Shown: in pieces, positions 55,372 through 64,000 of the stretch | Layout of the letters: the number at the start of each line of letters is the position of its first letter | Numbering within the stretch: the stretch's first letter is position 1 | Assembly: GCF_000744225.1 (NCBI RefSeq) | Contig: NZ_JQLN01000004.1 | Span: 1,116,001 to 1,180,000 of the forward strand | DNA: 64,000 nt | Direction of reading: 5' to 3' | Origin: Kitasatospora mediocidica KCTC 9733 | GTDB lineage: Bacteria; Actinomycetota; Actinomycetes; Streptomycetales; Streptomycetaceae | The notes under the pieces: model-generated | The model's input: only the letters and a program-made list of their open reading frames with translations | What the model was told of the DNA's origin: nothing | Databases searched by the model: none | Position numbers and translations under genes: made by a program

Positions 55372-55650
55372 ATGTCTGCATTCACTGACCTCACCGCCAA
55401 GTTCCACGAGCTCGTCGCCGAGGCCGAGGCGGCCGGCCTGCGGGGCAAGGCCGAGCTGGTCGCCGTGTGGCACAAGCTCGTCGGCGACGAGCAGCAGCTG
55501 GCCACTGAGGCGACCGCTGACGTCCACCAGGTCGAGGCGGACGCGGCCCCCGTCGTCGCCGAGGCCAAGCAGGACGCCGACAACCTCGCCGCGGAGGCCG
55601 TCGCCGACGTCAAGGGCGCCACCATGCCGCCGGCCGCGCCCACCGCCTGA
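55372..55650 (+). CDS. Helical protein near tail genes
   Basis: 92 residues; AAGGAGT upstream of ATG 55372. Continuous Ala/Glu/Val helix (FHELVAEAEAAGLRGKAELV then VEADAAPVVAEAKQDADNLA). Resembles small rod or scaffold-like proteins; no proof. Confidence 0.5.
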   Translation: MSAFTDLTAKFHELVAEAEAAGLRGKAELVAVWHKLVGDEQQLATEATADVHQVEADAAPVVAEAKQDADNLAAEAVADVKGATMPPAAPTA

Positions 55651-55678
55651 CCCGAGCAGCCCCGGGAGGGCAGTGACC

Positions 55679-56053
55679 ATGCCAACGCTGCCCAACCAGC
55701 TCAACACCACCTCGGCGGCCGGAAGTCAGTGGGCCACCACCTACACCCTGCAGAACGACGACGGCACGCTGATGAACATCGTCGGCAAGAGCTTCGAGTT
55801 CGTCGTCCGGCCATCGACGACCGACGTCGCCGAGCCGGCCCTCGTCGCCGTCAACTCCACCACCGCCACAGCGCAGGGCTACATCACCGTCACCCCGTCC
55901 ACGTCCACCGTGCAGGTCGTCCTCTCCCCCACCGCGACCGCACTCCTCGGCCAGTCCGCCTACCCGTACTCGCTGTGGATGGACCCCGGCCTCACAGACG
56001 CGACCGACCTCGTCGTGGGCACGTTCTTCTCCAGCCTCGTCGCCGCAGCCTAG
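55679..56053 (+). CDS. Probable tail or baseplate beta-protein
   Basis: 124 residues from ATG 55679 (GGGAGGG eight bases upstream; GTG 55673 too close). All-beta pattern (YTLQNDDGTLMNIVGKSFEF, TVTPSTSTVQVVLSPTATAL, SLWMDPGLTDATDLVVGTFF). Resembles small receptor-binding or baseplate-upper proteins. Directly upstream of the tail spike, so a virion tip component is likely. Confidence 0.55.
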   Translation: MPTLPNQLNTTSAAGSQWATTYTLQNDDGTLMNIVGKSFEFVVRPSTTDVAEPALVAVNSTTATAQGYITVTPSTSTVQVVLSPTATALLGQSAYPYSLWMDPGLTDATDLVVGTFFSSLVAAA

Positions 56054-56063
56054 GAGGCACTTG

Positions 56064-59000
56064 ATGGTCAACGTCATCGTCTCCTCCGCAGGCACCTCGG
56101 GACCGGCCGGCACGGGCTGGCTGTCCGGAGTCGGCGCGCCCTCCAACTCCCTGGGCGTGGACGGGGATTTCTACCTCGACACCTCCAACACGTCCGTCTA
56201 CTACGGGCCGCGGACCGGCGGTGTCTGGGGTACGAGCCACGCGTTCGGTGGCGGTGGCGGTGGGGCGGTCGCCTCCGTCAACGGCCAGACCGGCGTCGTG
56301 GTCATCACCGCGGCCGGCCTCGGCGCGCTGCAGGTTGCCGACGACCTGAGCGACGTGGCGTCGCCGTCGACGGCCCGGACGAACCTCGGCCTGGGCGGAG
56401 CAGCCGTCCTCAACGTCGGCACGACTACCGGGACCGTGGCCGCAGGCGACGACTCCCGGATCACCGGCGCAGCACAGAAGAGCGCCAACCTGTCCGACCT
56501 CGCGAGTGCCTCAACCGCCCGAACGAACCTGGGTCTTGGCGGCTCCGCCGTGCTCAACGTCGGTACCGGCGCCAGTACGGTCGCGGCTGGCAACGACACG
56601 CGAATCACCGGCGCACTGCAGGCCAGCAACAACCTCGCCGATGTCGCATCCGCCGCCACATCGCGCACCAACCTCGGCCTGTCCGCTCTCGTCACCGCGA
56701 AGTCCAACCTGACCGCGACGACCAACCCGGCCGTCGGCAGCGACAACACCCTCGGCTACGCGGTCGGATCCGTGTGGATCAACACCGTCAGCACCATCGA
56801 GTACGTGTGCACCAACGCCGCGACCGGCGCCGCCGTGTGGACGCCGATCCTCCCCGTCGGCACCACCTCCGGCACCGTCGCGTCGGGCTCCGACTCCCGC
56901 ATCACCGGGGCTCTGCAGGCCGCGAACAACCTGTCGGACGTCGCCAGCGCCGGTACCGCGCGCACCAACCTCGCCGTCCCGCCCGCCTCCCGTCAGGTCA
57001 TTGCCGGGACCGGCCTCACCGGCGGCGGGGACCTCACCGCCGACCGGACCCTCGCCGTCACCTATGGCGCCACCGCCGGCACTGCCGCGCAGGGCAACGA
57101 CGCCCGCTTCGTCACGCCCGCAACGACGGTCGTCGCGGGGACCAGCTACGGCCAGTCCTCCACCGTCGGCGTCGACACCACCTACGCGCGTGAGGACCAC
57201 ACGCACGGCAGCCCCGCCCTGACGAGCAGCGCCCCCGCCGTGACCGAGGGCGTCGGCCAGGCGGCCGCTGTCGGCACCGCGACGACCCCGGCCCGTGCCG
57301 ACCACGTGCACCCGCTCGCGGCGGCCGGAGCGCCCGCCGCGTCCGCGGTGACCAGCACCCAGACGACCGGCGTGGCAACGACGTTCTCCGCGTCTGACCA
57401 CGTCCATGCCCGTGAAGGATTCGGCGCCGTCACCGCACAGACGAGCTTCGGCGCATCGTCGACCACCGGCACGGCAACGACCGTCGCGCACTCCGACCAC
57501 GCCCACGGCACCCCGACGCTGACCCGCACCTGGGCCGGCCTGCTGACCCCGACCGCGGTGAAGACCGGCGCATACTCGGCCGCCGCGGGTGACTTCGTGC
57601 CGGTCGACACCACCGCAGGTGCCGTCACTGTGACCCTGCCGGCCGCGCCGGCGGACCTGACGGTCGTCGCCGTGAAGCTGATCGCCACCGCAACCGTCCC
57701 AAACGCTGTCAGCGTGGTGACCGGCGGCTCGGACGTCTACAACAAGACCGGCGGCGCCACCAGCCTGAGCCTGCAGCTCACCAGCCAGGCCGTACAGGTC
57801 CAGTACTCCGCAGGCCCGGCGATCTGGTACGTCCTCGACGACGACCTGCCTCTCGGCCAGCTCGACGCCCGCTACCAGCGGGTGATCACCGTGGCGACGG
57901 CGACCGGCGTGTCCGCGACGGACGCGGCGAACATCGCGGCCGCAGTGACCGCGGCCGGGACCGGCGGGACGATCTACTTCCCGCAGGGCACCTACGTCGC
58001 CGACAGCCTCGCGCCGCTCAGCGGCCAGACCTGGTACGGCCCCGCGACGATCCAACGCCCCGCGTCCTCCACCAACTCGGTGATCACCGCGACCGGCATC
58101 AGCGGCTTCACGATGCGCGGGCTCACCGTCGACGGCAACCGATCCAACAGCACCGCAACCAGCAACGCCGCGATCTACCTCATCAACACCACCGGCACGC
58201 AGCTCATCGGCCTCACCATCCAGAACACGCCGGCGGCCAACGCCGGCATCATCCTGCGCGGCAGTGTGCGCGGCATCGTCGACGCATGCCAGCTCACCAC
58301 CGTCGGCTACGGCATCCTGATCGGCCTCAACCACGGTGACGCGTACGCCTGCAACGCGAACGTCATCCGCAACTGCCTGATCGACACGACCGACGCCGAT
58401 GCGATCTTCCTCAGTGAGAACCTCGGCTCGACGACCAGCATCTCCGTGACCGGATCCGTAATCGGCACCGTCGTGAGCGGCTGCACCGTCCGCAACTTCG
58501 GCGACTGCGGCATCGAGATCGGCAGCGGCACCGTCTACACCGAGGTCACCGGCTGCACGTTCGTCGGCATCAGCAACGGCGTCGGCAACAACGGCGTGCT
58601 GTTCCGCGACGCCGTCCACGGGTCCGTCACCGGATGTACCGTCTCCAACTTGACCAAGACCGGCTCCACCGGCGTCTACATGGTCAACTTGAACGGTTCC
58701 AACCAGCACAACTCCGTCAACAACGTCGACTGCTACAACGTTGGCTACGGCTACATCGTCGTCGGCGGCACCTCCGGCGGCAGCGTCGGCACCGCCGCGA
58801 TCGACATAGCGTTCAACGGCGGCGTCATCGACACGACCGCGATCGACGGGATCCACCTCAACAACGTCAACGGCTTCAGCATCACCGGGACCCGGGTCCG
58901 CTCCGCCGGCCAACAGGGCATCAGCGTCGGCAAGTTCTCCACCTCGTCCGCGACCGACGGCGCGATCACCGGCGTCTCCGTCTTCAACTCCTCGCAGCTG

Positions 59001-59822
59001 ACGACCGGCGACAGCGGCATCATTTTGTTCCAAAGCAGCGCCGACATCGTCATCAGCGGCTGCCGCATCGGTGACACCCAGGGCGGATCCAAGACGCAGG
59101 CGTACGGGATCAGGCTGTTCGACACCACCGTGTCGAACGTGACGATCAGCAACTGCGACCTGACCAACGGCGGCACCACCAGCAACTTCACGTCCGCGCC
59201 GCCCGCCGGCTCCGGCATCCAACTCCTCAACTGCATCGGCACCACCCCATCCGCGCTACCGACCGTCGTCACCCAACCCGGCGCCGCCGCCGAACCGTCC
59301 GACCACGGCCTCATCGCCTGGTCCTACGACGCCGGACTGGCCAGCCAGAGCAGCACCACCGTCTCCGGCGGCACCCTGTACCTCACCGCCGTCTACCCCA
59401 GGACGGCCTTCAACTCCACCAAGGTCTACTTCTCGGTCGCCACCGTAGGTGTCACCCCCACCGCGGGCAACAACTGGATCGGCCTCTACAACCAGTCCGG
59501 GACCCTCCTCGCGAGCAAGGGCATCGACGCCAACGTCACCGCAGGCGTCGGCCTCCAAACCATCACCTGGACCACCGCCACCGGCACCCAGCCCGCCGGC
59601 CAGTACTGGATCGGCTTCTTCTTCAACGCCGGAACCGAGCCGACCCTCTACAGGGCGCCAACCCCGGCCGACAACGCCACCCAGAACGTGAACCTCACGA
59701 CCACCAACTACCGCATGTGCCAACAGGCGTCCGGGTTCACCACCGCCCTGCCATCCCCACTCACCGTCGCCAGCAACTCCATCAGCGGCTCCCCCCGCCT
59801 GTGGTGGGTCGCCCTCGGCTGA
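56064..59822 (+). CDS. Tail fibre/tail spike with C-terminal beta-helix
   Basis: 1252 residues from ATG 56064; TAGGAGG seven bases upstream. N-terminal ~280 residues carry tandem repeats of NLSDLASASTARTNLGLG type, typical of fibre shafts. The middle has several HVHP/DHTHGSP repeats. From about 610 a right-handed beta-helix (ANIAAAVTAAGTGGTIYFPQ, GTYVADSLAPLSGQTWYGPA and many strand turns ending in GC or N), as in polysaccharide-cutting spikes. The last ~180 residues form a separate beta domain. Host-cell-surface binding is inferred. Placed before terminase, unusual for a tail gene. Confidence 0.85.
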   Translation: MVNVIVSSAGTSGPAGTGWLSGVGAPSNSLGVDGDFYLDTSNTSVYYGPRTGGVWGTSHAFGGGGGGAVASVNGQTGVVVITAAGLGALQVADDLSDVASPSTARTNLGLGGAAVLNVGTTTGTVAAGDDSRITGAAQKSANLSDLASASTARTNLGLGGSAVLNVGTGASTVAAGNDTRITGALQASNNLADVASAATSRTNLGLSALVTAKSNLTATTNPAVGSDNTLGYAVGSVWINTVSTIEYVCTNAATGAAVWTPILPVGTTSGTVASGSDSRITGALQAANNLSDVASAGTARTNLAVPPASRQVIAGTGLTGGGDLTADRTLAVTYGATAGTAAQGNDARFVTPATTVVAGTSYGQSSTVGVDTTYAREDHTHGSPALTSSAPAVTEGVGQAAAVGTATTPARADHVHPLAAAGAPAASAVTSTQTTGVATTFSASDHVHAREGFGAVTAQTSFGASSTTGTATTVAHSDHAHGTPTLTRTWAGLLTPTAVKTGAYSAAAGDFVPVDTTAGAVTVTLPAAPADLTVVAVKLIATATVPNAVSVVTGGSDVYNKTGGATSLSLQLTSQAVQVQYSAGPAIWYVLDDDLPLGQLDARYQRVITVATATGVSATDAANIAAAVTAAGTGGTIYFPQGTYVADSLAPLSGQTWYGPATIQRPASSTNSVITATGISGFTMRGLTVDGNRSNSTATSNAAIYLINTTGTQLIGLTIQNTPAANAGIILRGSVRGIVDACQLTTVGYGILIGLNHGDAYACNANVIRNCLIDTTDADAIFLSENLGSTTSISVTGSVIGTVVSGCTVRNFGDCGIEIGSGTVYTEVTGCTFVGISNGVGNNGVLFRDAVHGSVTGCTVSNLTKTGSTGVYMVNLNGSNQHNSVNNVDCYNVGYGYIVVGGTSGGSVGTAAIDIAFNGGVIDTTAIDGIHLNNVNGFSITGTRVRSAGQQGISVGKFSTSSATDGAITGVSVFNSSQLTTGDSGIILFQSSADIVISGCRIGDTQGGSKTQAYGIRLFDTTVSNVTISNCDLTNGGTTSNFTSAPPAGSGIQLLNCIGTTPSALPTVVTQPGAAAEPSDHGLIAWSYDAGLASQSSTTVSGGTLYLTAVYPRTAFNSTKVYFSVATVGVTPTAGNNWIGLYNQSGTLLASKGIDANVTAGVGLQTITWTTATGTQPAGQYWIGFFFNAGTEPTLYRAPTPADNATQNVNLTTTNYRMCQQASGFTTALPSPLTVASNSISGSPRLWWVALG

Positions 59823-59835
59823 CAGGGAGGCGATC

Positions 59836-60606
59836 GTGACCCTCGCCCACCCCGTCCCCGAAGAACGCCGCTGCAAAGCCACCCTCAGCCCAGACCACCC
59901 CACCAGACCAGGCGAGCGCTGCTCCAAGCGACGCGTGGACGGCGAAGAGTACTGCTGGTCGCACGGCCCCGACGGGCCCCCGCCCGACCACCGCCGCTGC
60001 AAGGGCAACTACAGGCCCAGCCACAAGACGTACCCCGGCGAGCGCTGCCGACAGCCCGTCATGAGGTACCAGACGGTCTGCATCGCCCACGGCGGCAGGC
60101 TGCCCAACAATCTCCTGGGGGCCCGCAGGCGGGCCACCGAGGAGCGCTGCCGGAAGTTGGTGACGATGTACGGCCGAAAGATCGAAACGACCGCCACTGA
60201 AGCGCTCCTCGACGAAGTCCAGTGGACTGCCGGGCACGTCGCATGGTTGCGCGAACGCGTCCAGGAACTCGAAGCCGGCACGCCCATCACAGCAGGCCCC
60301 GAACATCCCCTCGTCTGGGGCACCGTCCGCCGCAAGACCGGCGGCCAGGACTGGGGCGAGACCGAAGAAGCAGGCCCGACCGTCTGGGTCAAGCTGTACC
60401 AGCAGGAACGCGCCCACCTCGTCAAGGTCTGCGGCGAGGCCATCCGCGCCGGCATCGAAGAACGCCGCGTCAAGTTGGCCGAGAGCCAAGGAGCGCTGGT
60501 CGCCCAGGCCATCCGCAAGATCCTCGACGACCTCGACCTCACAGCCGAGCAGGCCGCCCGCGTTCACGACATCGTCCCCCGACACCTACGCGCCATCGCA
60601 GGCTGA
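59836..60606 (+). CDS. Probable terminase small subunit
   Basis: 256 residues from GTG 59836; AGGGAGG upstream. N-terminal half has Cys/His clusters (RCKATLSPDHPTRPGERCSK, EYCWSHGPDG, RCKGNYRPSHKTYPGERCRQ, VCIAHGG), likely zinc binding. C-terminal half is helical (AHLVKVCGEAIRAGIEERRV, QAIRKILDDLDLTAEQAARV). Immediately upstream of the large terminase, the expected place for the DNA-recognising small subunit in Streptomyces phages. Sequence alone does not prove it. Confidence 0.65.
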   Translation: MTLAHPVPEERRCKATLSPDHPTRPGERCSKRRVDGEEYCWSHGPDGPPPDHRRCKGNYRPSHKTYPGERCRQPVMRYQTVCIAHGGRLPNNLLGARRRATEERCRKLVTMYGRKIETTATEALLDEVQWTAGHVAWLRERVQELEAGTPITAGPEHPLVWGTVRRKTGGQDWGETEEAGPTVWVKLYQQERAHLVKVCGEAIRAGIEERRVKLAESQGALVAQAIRKILDDLDLTAEQAARVHDIVPRHLRAIAG

Positions 60607-60621
60607 CCCAGGGAGGCGGAG

Positions 60622-62016
60622 GTGACCGCCACCCAGGACTGGCTTGAGTACGCAGCCAAGGACTTCGAGGTTGCCCGGCCCCCGCAGTGGCGGAAGATCG
60701 CCCGCCCCGAACAGCTCGCCCCGGACGGTATCTGGCTCACCTGGGCCTACGTCGCAGGACGCGGCGCCGGCAAGACCCGCTCCGCCGCCGAGTGGGTCCA
60801 CGAGAAAGCCATGCTCAACCCGGGCGTACGCATCGCCCTCGTCGGCCGCACCCCCGCCGACGTCCGCGACGTCATGATCGAAGGCGAATCGGGAATCATC
60901 GCCATCGCGCACGGCGACGCCCCCAACTACCAGTCCACGAAGCGTCGGCTGACCTGGCCCAACGGCTCCACCGCCCACACCTACTCCGCCGAGGTCCCCT
61001 CACAACTCCGCGGCCCGCAGCACCACTTCGCCTGGTGCGACGAACCTGCGGCCTGGACCGACGCCCCCAAGGGCGACGCCCTGGACACCGCCTGGAACAA
61101 CCTCGTCCTCGGGCTACGGCTCGGCCAGTCGCCGCAGTGCGTGTTCACGACCACCCCGAAGCCCAACGCCCTGATCCGCACCATCCTCGGACGCCGCTCC
61201 ACGGTCGTCACCCGCGGCTCGACCTACGACAACCTCGGGAACCTCGCACCGAGCTTCCGCGAGGAAGTCCTTGCCACCTACGAGGGCACCCGCATCGGCC
61301 GCCAAGAACTCCTCGGGGAACTCCTCGACGACGTCGAAGGCGCCCTTTGGACCATCGGCCTCCTCGACGAAGACCGCGTCACGGCGCCACCGGACATGCG
61401 GCGCATCGTCGTCGCCATCGACCCCTCGGGCGGCTCCGGCCCCAACAACGACGAACAGGGCATCATCGTCGCCGGCCTCGGCATCGACGGCGCCCTGTAC
61501 GTCCTCGCCGACCGATCCTGCTCCCTATCACCCCACGGCTGGGCATCACGAGCTGTCGGCGCCTACCGCGAGTTCAACGCGGACCGGATCATCGCCGAGA
61601 AGAACTACGGCGGCGACATGGTCGAATCGACGATCCGCCAGGTCGACACCAACGTCCCCGTCAAGGTCATCACCGCGTCCCGCGGCAAAGTCCAACGCGC
61701 CGAACCCGTCGCCGCCCTCTACGAGCAGCACCGCGTCCACCACGTCGGCGCCATGCCCAAGCTCGAAGACCAGATGACGACCTGGACACCACAGGACGGC
61801 ACCAGTCCCGACCGGCTCGACGCTCTCGTCTGGGCGGTGACCGAACTGACCGACAACTTCCAAGCCCAGGCATGGATCGAGTACATGCGCCGCCACGCCG
61901 AAGCCCAGCAGGTGACACCTGTGGAGCCTCAAGAGCAAACCGAGCCTGCGGTCGAAGACCCCGCCACCGTCCAGCAGCGAGCCCGAGACGCCGCCTTCCG
62001 AGCTGCACGCCGATAA
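60622..62016 (+). CDS. terL: Terminase large subunit
   Basis: 464 residues from GTG 60622. ATPase: Walker A GRGAGKT (46-52), Walker B FAWCDEPAAW with D140 and E141, FTTTPK coupling motif. Nuclease: VAIDPSGGSG with D267, IIAEKNYGGD with E326, SPDRLDALVW with D400, the RNase H-like triad. It powers DNA entry into the capsid and cuts concatemers. All key residues are present. Slightly short. Between small subunit and portal. Confidence 0.95.
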   Translation: MTATQDWLEYAAKDFEVARPPQWRKIARPEQLAPDGIWLTWAYVAGRGAGKTRSAAEWVHEKAMLNPGVRIALVGRTPADVRDVMIEGESGIIAIAHGDAPNYQSTKRRLTWPNGSTAHTYSAEVPSQLRGPQHHFAWCDEPAAWTDAPKGDALDTAWNNLVLGLRLGQSPQCVFTTTPKPNALIRTILGRRSTVVTRGSTYDNLGNLAPSFREEVLATYEGTRIGRQELLGELLDDVEGALWTIGLLDEDRVTAPPDMRRIVVAIDPSGGSGPNNDEQGIIVAGLGIDGALYVLADRSCSLSPHGWASRAVGAYREFNADRIIAEKNYGGDMVESTIRQVDTNVPVKVITASRGKVQRAEPVAALYEQHRVHHVGAMPKLEDQMTTWTPQDGTSPDRLDALVWAVTELTDNFQAQAWIEYMRRHAEAQQVTPVEPQEQTEPAVEDPATVQQRARDAAFRAARR

Positions 62017-62030
62017 CCAAGGGGGTCCCC

Positions 62031-64000
62031 GTGCCCGACCCCCGCCGCCTCGCCAAGACCTTCGGGTCAAGCGTGCCCGCCACAATGTCCGCTGGCGAGA
62101 GCGCCGCGCTGATGACGCCCGCCAAGCCGTTCTCGCCCGGCATACCCATCAGCCCGTACGACGGCTACTCCCGCACTCCCCGCGCCCACGAGTACGTCAC
62201 CAACTACAACACCAGTGCCCGCCCCCGCTCCCATGAGCGGGTCAGTTTCGACACCCTCCGCGGTCTCATCGAGTCGTACGACGTGGCGCAGATGTGCATC
62301 TGGCACCGGATTGACTCGATCCGGTCTCTGGACTGGTCGCTGGTCGCTGCCCCGCACTTCGACGGCGACGTGGCTGACGCAATCAACATCGGCATGGCCG
62401 CCCTGTCCAAGCCCGACCGTCAGACCCCTTTCTCCAGCTGGCTGTCCGCCTACCTGTACGACGTACTCGCCTACGACGCAGGCGCCCTCTACCGGCTCCG
62501 CAACCGGCGCGGCGACGCGATCGGGCTCATGAACGTCGACGGCACCACGATCGCACCCCTGCTGGACTACTGGGGTCGCTCTCCCGGGGACGGCGCGGAA
62601 GCCTATGTGCAGTACGCGAACGGGCTGCCGTGGAACTGGCTGACCCGATCCGATCTGATCTACGAGCCGTTCCGGAAGCGCCCGAACTCGCCGTACGGGT
62701 TGGCGCCGCTCGAAACAATCATCTTGAATGCCAACACGGACATCCGCTTCCAGGTCTATTTTTTGGAGCGGTTCACCGAGGGCAACATCCCTCAGGCATT
62801 CGCCTCAGCGCCCGAATCCTGGTCGCCCGACCAGATCGAGCAGTGGCAGACGCTGTGGGACTCCTTCATGGCCGGCGACCAGGCCGCCAAGCACACCATC
62901 AAGTGGATGCCCGGCGGCTCCACGATCGCCTGGTCGAACGAGAAGGACTTCACCGACGCCTTCTCACTCTTCCTCATGAGGAAGACCGCGGCCGCCTTTC
63001 ACGTCGTCCCGTCCGACCTCGGGTTCACCGAGAACGTCAACCTGTCTTCCGGCGAGTCGCAGGCCGACGTCCAGCACCGCGTCGGCGACCTGCCGCTGAT
63101 CCGCCACATCCAGCACATCCTCACCAGCTTCCTGCAAGACGACCTGCACCTCCCCGTCGCGTTCACGTTCGATCTCGGCGAAGAGCAGGCCGACCGCCTC
63201 CAGCAGGCCCAAGCCGACCAGATCTACATCCAGAATGGCGTGATCGGCGCATCCGACATCCGCGCCATGCGGTACGGGCTGGAGGAACCCGAGGGCGTGC
63301 CCGTCCCCCGGTACATCTTCACGGCCCACGGCGGCCCCATCCCGCTGGCTTCCCTGTATGCAGTCGCAGGACAGCTCGACCCTGCAACTGCCGCGCCGCT
63401 GCCGGGCGCCGCGCTGCCGCACACCGCCTTCGCCGGCGCCGAGGGGGTCGTGCCGAACCCGCCGATCATGGTGGCGCCGCTCGCCGAGCAGGAGTACGGT
63501 CCGGCCGCTCTCCCGCCGGCCCCGCCTCCGCAGCCCGCAGCGCCCGAGCCTGTGGCGAAAAGCGAAACTGCGGGCATCACCAGCACGACCGGCATCACCG
63601 GTTACGACCTCGACGACGACGAGGACGAGCAGAGCAAGGAGCAGCTCACCAAGGCCGAACTCGCCGCGTTCCGTAAGTTCGCCAAGTCCCGCCTACGGGC
63701 AGCGAAGTGGCGGGACTTCGAGTTCCGCACCATCAGTCCCGTCCGCGCGCGGCGCCTCAACCAGGCCGGAAGGCTCACCCTTCGCAAGGCGGAGGGCGAC
63801 GTCGCCGTCGCAGGACTCGCAATCCAGGCCGCCGACACCGGCCGCGTGCTGATGCTGCAGCGGGCCCTCGACCCCGACGATCCGGCAGCCGGCACGTGGG
63901 AGTTCCCCGGAGGTCACCTCGAAGGCGAGGAGACCCCACTCCAAGGGGCGTGGCGGGAATGGGCCGAGGAGACCAACCGCATCCCGCCCCCCGGCATCCA
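62031..64000 (+). CDS. Portal protein fused to a C-terminal Nudix domain (continues past right edge)
   Basis: At least 656 residues from GTG 62031, 14 bases after terL, open to the window end. Residues ~30-450 match the portal layout (SYDVAQMCIWHRIDSIRSLD, AGALYRLRNRRGDAIGL, LIYEPFRKRPNSPYGLAPLE, VVPSDLGFTENVN). A Pro-rich/acidic linker and a basic helix (AAFRKFAKSRLRAAKWRDFE) follow. From about 588 comes a Nudix domain: VAVAGLAIQAADTGRVLMLQ, then GHLEGEETPLQGAWREWAEE starting near 628. The Nudix box keeps G-x5-E-x7-RE-x2-EE; the next Gly is Asn. Nudix enzymes hydrolyse nucleoside diphosphate derivatives. Portal forms the DNA channel. Confidence 0.85.
   Translation, partial: MPDPRRLAKTFGSSVPATMSAGESAALMTPAKPFSPGIPISPYDGYSRTPRAHEYVTNYNTSARPRSHERVSFDTLRGLIESYDVAQMCIWHRIDSIRSLDWSLVAAPHFDGDVADAINIGMAALSKPDRQTPFSSWLSAYLYDVLAYDAGALYRLRNRRGDAIGLMNVDGTTIAPLLDYWGRSPGDGAEAYVQYANGLPWNWLTRSDLIYEPFRKRPNSPYGLAPLETIILNANTDIRFQVYFLERFTEGNIPQAFASAPESWSPDQIEQWQTLWDSFMAGDQAAKHTIKWMPGGSTIAWSNEKDFTDAFSLFLMRKTAAAFHVVPSDLGFTENVNLSSGESQADVQHRVGDLPLIRHIQHILTSFLQDDLHLPVAFTFDLGEEQADRLQQAQADQIYIQNGVIGASDIRAMRYGLEEPEGVPVPRYIFTAHGGPIPLASLYAVAGQLDPATAAPLPGAALPHTAFAGAEGVVPNPPIMVAPLAEQEYGPAALPPAPPPQPAAPEPVAKSETAGITSTTGITGYDLDDDEDEQSKEQLTKAELAAFRKFAKSRLRAAKWRDFEFRTISPVRARRLNQAGRLTLRKAEGDVAVAGLAIQAADTGRVLMLQRALDPDDPAAGTWEFPGGHLEGEETPLQGAWREWAEETNRIPPPGI

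Noticed and set aside
56511..59222. Very long minus-strand reading frame (about 900 codons) opposite the tail spike
   Set aside because: High G+C suppresses stops in the opposite frame. Composition is Gly/Asp/Val noise without domains, while the plus strand encodes a recognisable fibre with a ribosome site.
1..64000. Attachment site or tRNA gene for integration
   Set aside because: No tRNA gene or clear att core could be identified. The site may lie left of base 1 beside the rest of the integrase.

Overview
The window looks like Streptomyces or a close relative, or an element living in one. Evidence: very high G+C, GTG and TTG starts, a WhiB-type iron-sulfur regulator, and several small families typical of Streptomyces (recognised by pattern, not searched). 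It is not ordinary chromosome. It is a temperate actinophage or prophage carrying a plasmid-type conjugation module. No stretch longer than about 255 bases lacks a gene. The longest gaps are 1132-1385 (divergent promoters and operators), 27018-27221 (hairpins between convergent operons), 45781-45977 (divergent promoter area) and 35605-35797 (convergent terminator).

Left end, lysogeny and early lytic genes. The N-terminus of a large serine integrase runs off the left edge (minus strand). It is preceded in its operon by a membrane protein and an XRE repressor. A divergent operator region (1189-1372) opens a rightward run of about 65 small, mostly overlapping genes (1386-27017). Recognisable members are a RecB/Cas4-like nuclease, a phiC31 Gp3-like recombination directionality factor, a DnaQ-like exonuclease, a RusA-like resolvase, WhiB, SSB, a VWA protein, a replisome-organiser-like protein with a possible helicase loader, many small Cys-rich proteins, a SLOG protein, a MazG-like protein, two tandem cytosine-5 methyltransferases, an OB-fold protein and a permuted papain-fold protein. 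A small HTH gene at 14317-14631 faces the other way beside a promoter full of palindromes.

Middle, leftward operons. 31079 to 27222 is led by a Thg1-like (3'-5' polymerase family) protein. 34677 to 31198 is led by a zinc-rich protein behind a perfect TTGACA box. A ribbon-helix-helix gene is divergent from the latter, and three direct repeats in the gap are probable operators. Further right on the minus strand are a degenerate resolvase-like domain, a DPPY-type DNA methyltransferase, DnaB helicase, and a winged-helix initiator whose coding sequence contains four 16-bp palindromic iterons, a lambda-O-like origin candidate. A small HEAGH peptidase-like gene and an excisionase-like HTH gene follow.

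Right part. Three regulator genes (XRE at 42395, XRE plus helical domain at 44479, sigma-like HTH at 46687), with perfect hairpins between converging genes, lead into a rightward conjugation-type module: small genes, Spd-type membrane proteins, an FtsK/TraB translocase and a membrane-anchored Mrr-like nuclease (47187-54459). A 7-bp word is repeated 13 times in both orientations just upstream of the translocase gene. A nested inverted repeat (54867-54948) separates this from the virion module: a tail-spike-like protein, terminase small and large subunits, and a portal protein fused to a Nudix domain that runs off the right edge.

How the parts fit: integrase, Gp3-like factor and repressor would control lysogeny. 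The nuclease, exonuclease, RusA, SSB, initiator and DnaB would handle DNA. The methyltransferases would protect it. Terminase and portal would package it. The FtsK/TraB module would offer a second, conjugative route of spread if functional. Family calls rest on reading motifs by eye; no database search was run.
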